In this document: positions 16,596 to 24,823 of the stretch, piece by piece
Position numbering within the stretch: position 1 is the first letter of the stretch
Layout: each line of letters opens with the position of its first letter
Assembly: GCA_016839785.1 (NCBI GenBank)
Contig: JAEOTQ010000075.1
Span: 1 to 46,104, forward strand
DNA from: Candidatus Hodarchaeota archaeon
Lineage (GTDB): Archaea > Asgardarchaeota > Heimdallarchaeia > Hodarchaeales > Hodarchaeaceae
DNA length: 46,104 bases
Reading direction: 5' to 3'
Position numbers and translations under genes: made by a program
Notes under the pieces: model-generated
Database searches by the model: none
What the model was told of the DNA's origin: nothing
What the model saw: only the letters and a program-made list of their open reading frames with translations

Positions 16596-18599
16596 TTAAT
16601 TTCCCTCTATGACTAACGGAGGTAGTGTCATATAGCGTTTGAAAATTCGTATATATGGCGCAAAACTCGTAATTAATTCTGCGTGAGTCCCAATTCGTAC
16701 AATATTACCCTTTTCCATAAAAATAATTTTGCTTGCAGTCTTCAGAGTAGCTAATCTATGAGTAATAATGATGGTAGTTCGACCTTTCTGTATGTTTACA
16801 ATAGCCTTTTGGATTCGTTCCTCCGTTGCTGCATCAACAGCTGAGGTAGCATCGTCCATAATTAGAATTTTTGGGTCAGCCAAAAACCCACGTGCCATTG
16901 CAATTCGTTGACGCTGTCCACCACTCAGTGTAATCCCTCTCTCTCCTACAACGGTATCATATCCTTCATGAAATTCTTGTATAAAGTCATGAGCTTGAGC
17001 AGCGATAGCTGCCGCCATAATTTCCTCATTTGTGGCATTATCCTTTCCATAAACGATATTATTTCGAATAGAAGTAGAAAAAAGAAAGGTATCTTGTTCT
17101 ATTACTCCCACGAGTCGACGTAGAGCTTTCATATCCCAATTTTTCACATCAACATCGTCTATTAAAACAGCCCCTTTCGTCACATCATAAAGGCGATAAA
17201 TCATCTTCCCCAAGGAAGTTTTTCCACATCCAGTAGGCCCTATGATTGCCACAGTCTCTCCTGGTTTTATTGTTAAAGAGACATTATTTAGCACTAAAGG
17301 GCTATTTTCTTTGTATGAGAAAGATACGTCTTCAAATCTTATATGCCCTTGAGCTTCATCCTCAGGAACATAATCTCCAGTTTCTATAACATTGTCATGA
17401 ATTACAACATTAAATATCCGTGCAGCTCCTGCAAAACCTAAAAGGGTCATATCTAAAATCCAACGAAGAAACATTGTTGGCATAGCAAGTATACTCGTAA
17501 GACCCAAAAATGTTATTAGCTCAGCCATTCCAACCGATTGTATATAGGCAGAATAACCAAATATACTGACGTTTAAGGCTCCTAACAAAGTGATATCGAT
17601 AAGATACACTCCTGTAATAAATATCAATGCAGTTGTTATCCCTAAAACTAAACTAGGAATATAAAATGCTGAAGTCACTCCACGTGTTTTCAGAATGTCT
17701 TCTAAATCTTCAAGTGTTGATGAAAATTTCTTTATTTCCTGTTCCTGAACGGAAAAGGTTCTAACTACACGAACTCCAGTCAGATTTTCCTGTAACTCCG
17801 AATTCATTCGTGCTACAATAGCCTGTCTCCGTTTAGACATTGGATGTAATTTTCTTCCAAAACGTATCAAAAAGAAAATATAGAGTGGTAATGTGAGTAA
17901 GAATACCATCGAGAGTGTGGGTGACGCAATAAACATAGCAATCCATGTAAAAAACAATGTAGACACTGTAGTTACGGTTATTCTCACTCCAGGTGAGATT
18001 GAAGCATTTATTTGACGGGTATCTCCTGTGGCCATCTGAATCAGATCTCCCGCCCGAGCTGTATCATGAAAGCTCATTGATTTGGTCTCGAGATTCTGAT
18101 AAAATTCAATTCGAATTTGCATTTCGACATACTGTGCAATTATTTCATTTAATGCCGCTGCAATGGAGTTTGTTACAAGTTTCATTAAACCAATTGCAAT
18201 AACAAGTGTTCCTGCACTCAAAATTAGTCCAAGATCCCCTGATGGAATTGTTCCGAAAACATACCCCAGTATAAATGGAATTAGAGTTTGAAGAAATATA
18301 CCGATCACCGTAGTGACCGAAATAATTAGAATTTTCCATCTATGTTTAAGAACATGACCTAATAGCCACCACTTGTACCCACGCGAGTACCAGCGTTGAG
18401 AAAGATAAATCTGGTTACGGCTAGCGGAGTCATAATTCAATTTGAATGGCCTCAAAAAAGAACTGGGGGGGCTAAACGTAATTATATTCCCCGTTATATT
18501 TTTGTTGGTTTGAAAGCTCTGTTGGTGTGAATTTCCTCCGATTTTCGAATTATTTGCGGAAATACAGGGCAAGAATTTATTAATTCTCTCTCCGTTCAT
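16596..18599 (-). CDS. ABC exporter half-transporter, degenerate Walker B subunit
   Basis: The partner of the downstream ABC gene. It has six helices (about residues 90-385) and a nucleotide-binding domain with Walker A GPTGCGKT (about 453), an intact LSGGQ signature (about 556) and Walker B ILIMDDAT, in which Asp replaces the catalytic Glu. Its own Walker site, facing the partner's VSLGQ, is therefore doubly degenerate. The N terminus is suspicious: the first 50 residues are polar and unlike the family, and the ATG at 18599 is only six bases from the divergent ATG at 18606. A TTG at 18440, preceded by a TATA-like GAATATAATTA near 18478-18488, would give about 614 residues and is a reasonable alternative start. 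Confidence 0.9.
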   Translation of the reverse strand: MNGERINKFLPCISANNSKIGGNSHQQSFQTNKNITGNIITFSPPSSFLRPFKLNYDSASRNQIYLSQRWYSRGYKWWLLGHVLKHRWKILIISVTTVIGIFLQTLIPFILGYVFGTIPSGDLGLILSAGTLVIAIGLMKLVTNSIAAALNEIIAQYVEMQIRIEFYQNLETKSMSFHDTARAGDLIQMATGDTRQINASISPGVRITVTTVSTLFFTWIAMFIASPTLSMVFLLTLPLYIFFLIRFGRKLHPMSKRRQAIVARMNSELQENLTGVRVVRTFSVQEQEIKKFSSTLEDLEDILKTRGVTSAFYIPSLVLGITTALIFITGVYLIDITLLGALNVSIFGYSAYIQSVGMAELITFLGLTSILAMPTMFLRWILDMTLLGFAGAARIFNVVIHDNVIETGDYVPEDEAQGHIRFEDVSFSYKENSPLVLNNVSLTIKPGETVAIIGPTGCGKTSLGKMIYRLYDVTKGAVLIDDVDVKNWDMKALRRLVGVIEQDTFLFSTSIRNNIVYGKDNATNEEIMAAAIAAQAHDFIQEFHEGYDTVVGERGITLSGGQRQRIAMARGFLADPKILIMDDATSAVDAATEERIQKAIVNIQKGRTTIIITHRLATLKTASKIIFMEKGNIVRIGTHAELITSFAPYIRIFKRYMTLPPLVIEGN
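18574..18583 (+). promoter_or_regulatory. TATA box of the split membrane-protein gene
   Basis: ATTTATTAAT is centred about 27 bases before the ATG at 18606, which predicts leaderless transcription. It lies inside the annotated N-terminal codons of the divergent ABC gene, which argues that those codons may not be translated. Confidence 0.4.
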
Positions 18600-18605
18600 A
18601 AGTTA

Positions 18606-18809
18606 ATGCGATTTCCAGATCTACAAATTCCTTGGCTTTATCCTGTCACTCATGAAAGAAAATTATTTTCAGGACGAGTTTTTGAGATTCAATATACTAG
18701 AATCTTGGTTAGTATATTGACCATAGTTAGTCTAACTGCGGTATTTTTTTTATCATTAGGAACAATAGAGGGAATTTTGCCTTTATTGGTTTATTATTCA
18801 CGTTGTTAA
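18606..18809 (+). CDS. Membrane protein, N-terminal fragment (frameshifted)
   Basis: The 67-residue first part of a membrane protein. It starts at ATG 18606 and enters a first hydrophobic helix (ILVSILTIVSLTAVFFLSLG). The frame then ends in a non-hydrophobic tail at TAA. The frame used by the next piece is open from about 18731 and reads NFAFIGLLFTLLIFFPLF, a clean second helix, across the last 60 bases of this frame. A run of eight T at 18744-18751 lies where the two frames could switch. The intact gene would span 18606-19234 and encode about 209 residues with four helices. The break could be a sequencing or assembly error, a real mutation or a programmed shift. No family recognised. Confidence 0.55.
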   Translation: MRFPDLQIPWLYPVTHERKLFSGRVFEIQYTRILVSILTIVSLTAVFFLSLGTIEGILPLLVYYSRC

Positions 18810-19234
18810 TATTTTTTCCGCTTTTCATAACTCCTTGGGATCTTGCTTTGTCCAATAAGCGCTTTGTTGGGAGAAAACGATTCTGGAATATTTCCATTTT
18901 CTCGAAAACTCATTCCTTTAACCTGGAGTTCATTGAAACCATTAATATTACTCCACGGATCAAAGTAGGATTTATCCTTACAGGTTTTTTCCTGATTCAA
19001 CAAGCTCTAATGGTTCTTGAGTTTAGTTTTTCTCAAAAACTTTCGTTGCCAATCGAGATTGACATCTTGGTATTATTATTAGAACAGATCGTAGGTGATA
19101 TAGGGACTCCTCTCAATTCATTCCTAATCGATTTGTTAAATCCATATATTGATACATTACCACTTTTGGGATTATTGCTCCTATTAATCGGTATTCTAAC
19201 TTTTTTGTTTGGATTTCCAAATAGGATTGAATAA
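18803..19234 (+). CDS. Membrane protein, C-terminal fragment (frameshifted)
   Basis: The continuation of the preceding fragment in a different frame. The annotated start (TTG 18803) lies inside the second membrane helix, which argues against independent initiation. The piece carries the rest of helix 2, a basic cytoplasmic loop (LSNKRFVGRKRF), and two more helices around residues 50-70 and 120-140. It ends TAA at 19234. A small winged-helix-like gene follows 34 bases later. I recognise no family. Confidence 0.55.
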   Translation: MLIFFPLFITPWDLALSNKRFVGRKRFWNISIFSKTHSFNLEFIETINITPRIKVGFILTGFFLIQQALMVLEFSFSQKLSLPIEIDILVLLLEQIVGDIGTPLNSFLIDLLNPYIDTLPLLGLLLLLIGILTFLFGFPNRIE

Positions 19235-19268
19235 AGGAGTACCGAGAAAATTTATTCAGGAGGTTCAT

Positions 19269-19586
19269 TTGGGCGTTTTAGAGCGAGTACATCATACTAT
19301 GCATCATGAAGATCAAGAAGATATTAATGTAGTAGAATTTCCGTTAGAAAGCTCCAACATGTTAAAAAAAGCACTAATCTATGCTCAAACACCGAATGAA
19401 AAAACCGTTCTCAAGTTTTTAGATCAAAAACCGGCACAAGCAGAAGAATTGTGCCAGAACATTCCAGAGCTATCTCACGATCAAATTGACGAAGTATTAT
19501 CTACATTACAAGAAAAAAATCTTGTGAAGTATGAAATAGACACAGATGTATGGCGAATTTCCGACAATGAAACCATATCGTCATAA
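19269..19586 (+). CDS. Small winged-helix-like protein
   Basis: About 105 residues. The open frame reaches back to a TTG at 19209, but TTG at 19269 has a consensus AGGAGG Shine-Dalgarno six bases upstream, so I place the start there. The second half (NEKTVLKFLDQKPAQAEELC, then a helix with SHDQIDEVLSTLQEKNLVKYE) fits a winged helix-turn-helix with a short wing. The first half is acidic with several His. It follows the split membrane protein and probably shares its transcript. It may bind DNA or act as a protein-interaction wHTH; no specific family. Confidence 0.55.
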   Translation: MGVLERVHHTMHHEDQEDINVVEFPLESSNMLKKALIYAQTPNEKTVLKFLDQKPAQAEELCQNIPELSHDQIDEVLSTLQEKNLVKYEIDTDVWRISDNETISS

Positions 19587-19635
19587 TCTACAGATAACAT
19601 CCCCGATTAAATTATTTATATTTGGACTAATAGCT

Positions 19636-19887
19636 ATGAATTCACATTTTTATCTTGAAAGAAATCCTCACCCCATGCATACTCAACTTATCTCCCTTGG
19701 AGTATTAAGTCACAACACATTCTATCCAACAATGGCTGCGGATGTTTTTGAAATTCTTGTGAAAGAATCACGATTTCAAATAAAGGATGAAGAAGGTCAG
19801 AAATACTCTCTCAACGAATTTCATGAAAAGATTATGTACTCATTTAGTAATTCTCCACCAGTAATTTCACTAAACGCATTACCCTGA
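19636..19887 (+). CDS. Hypothetical small protein
   Basis: An 83-residue frame from ATG 19636. The same frame is open back to 19546 and has another ATG at 19567 that would overlap the previous gene. A TATA-like TTATTTATATT at 19609-19619 lies about 22 bases before 19636 and favours the shorter form. The sequence is soluble, with three His in the first 20 residues, and matches no family I know. It ends 15 bases before the convergent GTPase gene. Confidence 0.35.
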   Translation: MNSHFYLERNPHPMHTQLISLGVLSHNTFYPTMAADVFEILVKESRFQIKDEEGQKYSLNEFHEKIMYSFSNSPPVISLNALP

Positions 19888-19902
19888 AGGCTTAAAATTC
19901 GA

Positions 19903-21003
19903 TTAGAAAAGCTGTTCAATTGGATTGAATAGATTAAATTTATCTACTCTTTCGCTTTCTTTAACATCTACCATCATTTTTCGTATGAGGGCAGCTGCGT
20001 ATTCTAATCCTTCATCCTCAAAAATTGAAATATGTTCATGTCCACTCACCTTCCACCCTGTTTTCGGGCTAAGTTTTTTGAGTTCTGAGACAAGATCAGT
20101 AATATCTGCTTCACTTGCTAGCAAATTGTTTAGGATGGTATCTTTTATTACATCTACGGTTAAATCATCCATATTAACTTGAGGTTCGGCACCTGCTTTT
20201 GGGTATTTTTGAAGTAAATCAACCCAATTCGTATCTAATTCTAGCATACTTGGTCTCATATCATTAAGTAAACTGAGGATTTGCATTTGGTCACCTTTAG
20301 GTTTTGTTAGCTCTTGTGTTAATGCTCTGCTAAAAATCCTGCAATTTACTAAACTAAATCCAGGTAAAAGTACTTTTCCTTGTCGAGCATTACCAGGTAC
20401 CAATCCAGTGAAATATTTTGACTCTAAGGAATTAATAATGACCTGTTCTAGTGTTGTAAAAGGAATTACATTACTTAGTAGGTGAATTTTCCTCTCTGTA
20501 ATACGGAAACCACGACTATAATATACTATCGGGGAAGTTTTAGCTTCTTTTAAACCGTCTACGATAGCCTGTGCAAAGTTCTCTGCCTCTTTACGAATAA
20601 TTTCATTCAAATCTCGTTTTGTTATAACCGCAGCTATAGGGTAATTGTCATAAGGTAAGAAGGAGGAAATAGATGAAGCTTGTGATAAGGAGTTTAGCCA
20701 GAATTTCTTAGTACAGGAATCTAAAATGATAATCATACCTTCCGCTGTACTACCGAACCGTTCACGTAATTTTTGCCATTTTTGCTGTCCACCTACAGGC
20801 AATAATAAACTAAAAAATCGTCCTTCATCAAATGAAAGTCGTAAATATTCTGTTTCAATTGTACCGCCAAAATCTTCCTCATAACTCATTGATTGATCTG
20901 TACGAGCAGCTAGTTTGGTTACTAACGCAGTTTTACCACCAGCTTGAGTACCTACTACAAGGAGTCTTCCCGCATTGATTGATTCTTCTCGTGTGTCTGA
21001 CAT
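19903..21003 (-). CDS. Atypical Arf/COG2229-like GTPase with C-terminal extension
   Basis: The third gene of an operon with two large unknown proteins. The N-terminal 190 residues are a Ras-fold GTPase: G1 GTQAGGKT (18-25), a G2 Thr in GGTIETEY (T48), G3 PVGGQ (about 69-73), where the Asp of DxxG is replaced by Pro while the Gly-Gly-Gln of Arf-type WDVGGQ is kept, and G4 TKRD (about 128-131). COG2229 and MglA-like GTPases show a similar loss of Asp (GTPGQ). The remaining 180 residues are an uncharacterised helical region. The frame is open to 21036, but the ATG at 21003, five bases after the upstream stop, is the likely start. Function is unknown; it probably acts as the switch for the two upstream proteins. 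Confidence 0.82.
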   Translation of the reverse strand: MSDTREESINAGRLLVVGTQAGGKTALVTKLAARTDQSMSYEEDFGGTIETEYLRLSFDEGRFFSLLLPVGGQQKWQKLRERFGSTAEGMIIILDSCTKKFWLNSLSQASSISSFLPYDNYPIAAVITKRDLNEIIRKEAENFAQAIVDGLKEAKTSPIVYYSRGFRITERKIHLLSNVIPFTTLEQVIINSLESKYFTGLVPGNARQGKVLLPGFSLVNCRIFSRALTQELTKPKGDQMQILSLLNDMRPSMLELDTNWVDLLQKYPKAGAEPQVNMDDLTVDVIKDTILNNLLASEADITDLVSELKKLSPKTGWKVSGHEHISIFEDEGLEYAAALIRKMMVDVKESERVDKFNLFNPIEQLF

Positions 21004-21007
21004 AACT

Positions 21008-22954
21008 TCAACTCCAATTGTACTTAATATTTCCAATAACCGTCATAAGATCTTTAGGATCTCTAGCACGTGCTTTTTCCAAGACTAAATGCAAATTGTT
21101 CTTTTCAGGACCCAAAGAAAGGTATTTATGAGGTCGATAAACAATTTCAACAGGATCAATACCTGCTTCATCCATAATATCGACTTCTTTAAAGGCTAAT
21201 GCAGATATTCCCTCAGGACTAGTATCATAATAGATAATATATGTTAAATCATCAACAGTAAATACTGTTTGTCTCAACTTAACATTATTATGAAGTGAGG
21301 AAACTTTAAAAGATGGAAGAGATAAGGCTTCAATCACAAGTGATTCTAACAGGAGATTTGTATCGTAAAACCAGGGATAACCGGCCATTTGGGCATAGCG
21401 ATATTCAAATTCGAATCCAGAACGTACCCAGATACTCATATTCTCAGGATGCACTCCTTTTTCGTCATGGTATATTCCGCGCTTAAAATCAATCGCTACT
21501 TGAAATATTGGTACAAATTTCTTCGCTGTAATTAAAGAGGTTGTATCTTCGCTTGAGAAAATATTCTTTAACAATCTAACAGATTGAATTTCCTCGTGAA
21601 TAAGCGTTTCTTCAAGAATTTTCATTAGTTGTTCGCTAACATGATTCCATATTCTCACTGGGAGTTTATTGGTTAAGATATAATTTCCATCAATTAGATC
21701 ATTCCGATCTACCCTTCCTGATAGAATAATATTAGCTAGTTTCTGACAAATCTCTAAAACATCAAATTTAGGTTGGCGATCACTCAGCATAAAGAGAGTA
21801 GATCGAAGAATTTCTGTTTCAACCCCGCTGTAGTCGTAAATCCATGCACGTGAGGGAATTTCCACTACATTGTCAATTACAAATTGCGAACTTTGCATAA
21901 ATGCGTTATTTTGTTTCAATTTATGAAACGGTGCAAGGATTCTTTCAAATGTCCCTTGAAGATTTCCGATATTACCTAGAATTTCACTATTGCGGTGTTT
22001 ATCCATCACTGAAAGACCGAGTAGGTGTTCTTTCTTAAGTCTTAATTCCCCAGGTTGGTCATCTCCCAGACTACTTCCCATAGTTTTCATACGCATGACG
22101 TCTGAAAGCCATGCGATGAATTTACCGATAGGATATTTGTCTATAGATGAATCATAGAATGTATTTAAACCCTTTCTGAGTTCGTCTCTAGGATAACCTG
22201 GTAGTAAATTATCCATAATTGAAAACACTTGACCTTCATTAAAATGCCCATCACTTGGATCCCGTTGGTATTTAGACCATTCAAATTGCTCTTCGATCCG
22301 TCTAAATGTGAGAGATGTCTCAATTAGGCTATCAATTTGATGAAAAGATTGCTTTGTTTGTGTTTTATGGGTTAATACGTCCTCTGATAATGCTGTTAGT
22401 ATTAAAGCATCAGTTAGTACGTTTTGTTTACGATAAGTATTGTTTGGACCAAAGTAAATATTCCGAACATCATTAACTGCTTCTCTGACATTTGTATATT
22501 CACTATAAGGCCAGAGGACTAAACCAAAAAGTTCTGGTAGTTCATGACGATGAGCCGATTGGAGTAGTTTCAGACGTTGTTCAAGTATATATGCGCGTAA
22601 TGAGTCGATATCAGAAAATAAGGACTTAATACTTGCATTTTCACTGTTCACTACATCCTTCCAGTAAGTAACATCTTCTTCAGTAATTAAATGCTTTATT
22701 TGGGTTTGAAGATCGTGTAAATGTGACTCTAATCCAAATAGATTATCATTAATTGGGACAATCACTGGAGCTAGCCACTGCTCAATCATTTGATAAGATA
22801 GGAAGAATTTTTCAGTCATTAGTTGAATATCTTCAAGATCTGAGGGTAAATTTCGAGCGGAACGAATTATATCTAGCTGGGGAAATAGATAATTTATACC
22901 AAGTTCTCCATATGCCTCTTCCAATTGTTTTTCAATATTCGATAAATCAACCAT
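21008..22954 (-). CDS. Large uncharacterised protein, GTPase operon gene 2
   Basis: A soluble protein of 648 residues in a family I cannot name. The first 170 residues are mostly long amphipathic helices with coiled-coil character. The middle is helical. The last 90 residues look like mixed alpha/beta (strands TVFTVDDLTYIIYYD and DPVEIVYRPHKYL). There is no signal peptide, membrane helix or recognised nucleotide motif. The ATG at 22954 overlaps the end of the upstream gene and sits seven bases after AGGAGG, which fixes the start; an in-frame ATG at 22981 is less likely. It lies between the 566-residue protein and the GTPase with almost no gaps, so the three should be made together in fixed ratio and may form a complex. 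Confidence 0.75.
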   Translation of the reverse strand: MVDLSNIEKQLEEAYGELGINYLFPQLDIIRSARNLPSDLEDIQLMTEKFFLSYQMIEQWLAPVIVPINDNLFGLESHLHDLQTQIKHLITEEDVTYWKDVVNSENASIKSLFSDIDSLRAYILEQRLKLLQSAHRHELPELFGLVLWPYSEYTNVREAVNDVRNIYFGPNNTYRKQNVLTDALILTALSEDVLTHKTQTKQSFHQIDSLIETSLTFRRIEEQFEWSKYQRDPSDGHFNEGQVFSIMDNLLPGYPRDELRKGLNTFYDSSIDKYPIGKFIAWLSDVMRMKTMGSSLGDDQPGELRLKKEHLLGLSVMDKHRNSEILGNIGNLQGTFERILAPFHKLKQNNAFMQSSQFVIDNVVEIPSRAWIYDYSGVETEILRSTLFMLSDRQPKFDVLEICQKLANIILSGRVDRNDLIDGNYILTNKLPVRIWNHVSEQLMKILEETLIHEEIQSVRLLKNIFSSEDTTSLITAKKFVPIFQVAIDFKRGIYHDEKGVHPENMSIWVRSGFEFEYRYAQMAGYPWFYDTNLLLESLVIEALSLPSFKVSSLHNNVKLRQTVFTVDDLTYIIYYDTSPEGISALAFKEVDIMDEAGIDPVEIVYRPHKYLSLGPEKNNLHLVLEKARARDPKDLMTVIGNIKYNWS

Positions 22955-22958
22955 CTTT

Positions 22959-24659
22959 TTATTCCTCCTGTACTCCACCAACAGAGGTGTTGGTTAATAA
23001 TTCCAGAAATTTAAATTCTTCTTTAAACAACTCTATAAACGATTGAGTAATTTTCCTTTGTTGCAAAATAGAGATTTTTCCTCCTCCAAATGCTAATTCA
23101 GTACTTTTTAATGCGAGTATGCTTGAATATATATCGGCTATTGAAGCTTCATCGTCAACGAGATTCTGTGCTTTGTTACCGTACTGTTTCGCTAAATTCT
23201 GTGGCGTATCGGTTGTTTCCATTAGCTCTTTTCTTATATCCATATCTCCTGTTTCGGTGAGAGCTGCCTTTACTTCTTTCTCTAATTCACTGAAATATAC
23301 TTCTCCTCTTGGAACCAATCTATCATAAGTAAATTTGAAAGCATCTTCTATAGATTGTTCCTCTGATTCGCTCCCCAAATATGTATGCATATTTGTTACA
23401 ACATTTAATACTTCTGCTTCCACTTCCTCTTTTAGAACGTGTTTTTCAAGATTATTTATTCTTCGATTTAAGATTAATCTTGACTGAATCTTACTTACAC
23501 CTTCAGGCTCGGGAATTTGCCTTCCTAAATTTTTAAGTACTGAAGTAATCATAACATCACCTAATTCTCGACATAAGAATTGAGGCTGATAATTTGCTAA
23601 ATCAAGCAAAGATAGAATGGTAGAGTTTGGTTTGTCGGTGAAAAGCTCTTTTTGACTTTGTAGGATATGGATATACTCTGACATATAACCGCTATAATTC
23701 CGCTGCTGGGCGTATTCACTTCTCATTCTAGCCCTAAAGTTACTTTTTACCGTATTAAATTGGTTCAATCGGATTGAAAAGAGTAGTGCACTTTTCATGG
23801 ATTCAATATCAGGGAATTGGTCAACAACATCTATTTTCATGTCTTCTATCTTTGTAACTGCTTGTGCATCAAACGCTAACAATAATCGCAACCATAAATG
23901 AAATATCCGATAGGGATAGTATTCAGGATTATTCCCCGCAATATAACGAAGTAAAAAATTTGGTTTTAATTTTGTATGGGGATTTTGCTCTCCAATAAAT
24001 GGTCGATTGTCATCTCTATTGGGTTGGATGAAGCGACGAACTAATAATTTGTCAGCAATTTCATAATCAAGCAAAAAATCAATGACTTCTGATATTTCCT
24101 CATCAGTCAGAATATAAAGTTTTGTTATAATAATGGATAATAATCCGTAAAGTTCAATTTGACATTTGGCATATTTTTTTGCAATGTCTTCAGGCCGATT
24201 TATATCATATAAGAACGACTGTTCAGGTTTTTCCGTGATATCGGGATCTAAAAAGCTAAGAAGTTCTACTCGTGTATCTTTAAAACGATCTCTGCTAGAA
24301 AAATGATCTTCAGCCAATAATGATTTTCTGACAACGAAATCTAATTCATTTTCTGGCACAGGAGGTAAAAATCTGATTTGATCAGCAAAAAATCCGAGAT
24401 CTCCATACCAAGGACGGATTTTCCATTCTGTACTGTCGATCAATCGTTGAATAATCTTATGACGAACACCTGTTGCTTCCCACGCGTGAACAGAATCATC
24501 CCCCAAGAATAGTGAACGTTTGTAAGTTTTTGCTTCTTCAGTCCCTATTGTATCAACAGGATAGCGGACATACCATGTTTCCCCTAAAACTGTAGAAAAC
24601 CACTTTCTATGTGCGACATATGTTTTCCACAGGTCTTCGGCTTCTTCGAAAATTGTCAT
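22959..24659 (-). CDS. Large uncharacterised protein, GTPase operon gene 1
   Basis: A soluble, almost entirely helical protein of 566 residues and the first gene of the GTPase operon. It is Trp- and Tyr-rich near the N terminus (TWYVRYPVDTIG, KIRPWYGDLGFF). A run of charged helices follows, with a possible coiled coil at about 440-500. No catalytic motif, Cys cluster or membrane segment is visible and I know no matching family. The ATG at 24659 is preceded by two TATA-like sites, one inside a GGTTA-AA-TAACC inverted repeat. Its end overlaps the Shine-Dalgarno and start region of the next gene. Confidence 0.75.
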   Translation of the reverse strand: MTIFEEAEDLWKTYVAHRKWFSTVLGETWYVRYPVDTIGTEEAKTYKRSLFLGDDSVHAWEATGVRHKIIQRLIDSTEWKIRPWYGDLGFFADQIRFLPPVPENELDFVVRKSLLAEDHFSSRDRFKDTRVELLSFLDPDITEKPEQSFLYDINRPEDIAKKYAKCQIELYGLLSIIITKLYILTDEEISEVIDFLLDYEIADKLLVRRFIQPNRDDNRPFIGEQNPHTKLKPNFLLRYIAGNNPEYYPYRIFHLWLRLLLAFDAQAVTKIEDMKIDVVDQFPDIESMKSALLFSIRLNQFNTVKSNFRARMRSEYAQQRNYSGYMSEYIHILQSQKELFTDKPNSTILSLLDLANYQPQFLCRELGDVMITSVLKNLGRQIPEPEGVSKIQSRLILNRRINNLEKHVLKEEVEAEVLNVVTNMHTYLGSESEEQSIEDAFKFTYDRLVPRGEVYFSELEKEVKAALTETGDMDIRKELMETTDTPQNLAKQYGNKAQNLVDDEASIADIYSSILALKSTELAFGGGKISILQQRKITQSFIELFKEEFKFLELLTNTSVGGVQEE

Positions 24660-24672
24660 TATGTATCGACCT

Positions 24673-24705
24673 AGTTAAATACTAATTCTGATTGGTTAAA
24701 TAACC
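24673..24705 (-). promoter_or_regulatory. Promoter of the GTPase operon
   Basis: On the minus strand, two TATTTAAC-type TATA elements lie 15-45 bases before the ATG at 24659. The upstream one sits in the inverted repeat GGTTA-AA-TAACC (24694-24705), which could also be an operator. The upstream copy has the better spacing for a short leader. Confidence 0.4.
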
Positions 24706-24823
24706 TACGAAATACCTACCTATTATGCTACATCTGGTTAGCGAGAGCTTGTAAACCAAGTAATTAATCCCATAAATAGTCTTTTTTTGTCCCTCACTAT
24801 AAGAACACGAGTTTAGATGTGCA

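Noticed and set aside
20994-21002. A further TGTCTGACA, matching the RHH operator half
   Set aside because: It is a single copy at the start codon of the GTPase gene, where it encodes Met-Ser-Asp-Thr. Without a partner 20 bases away it is probably chance.
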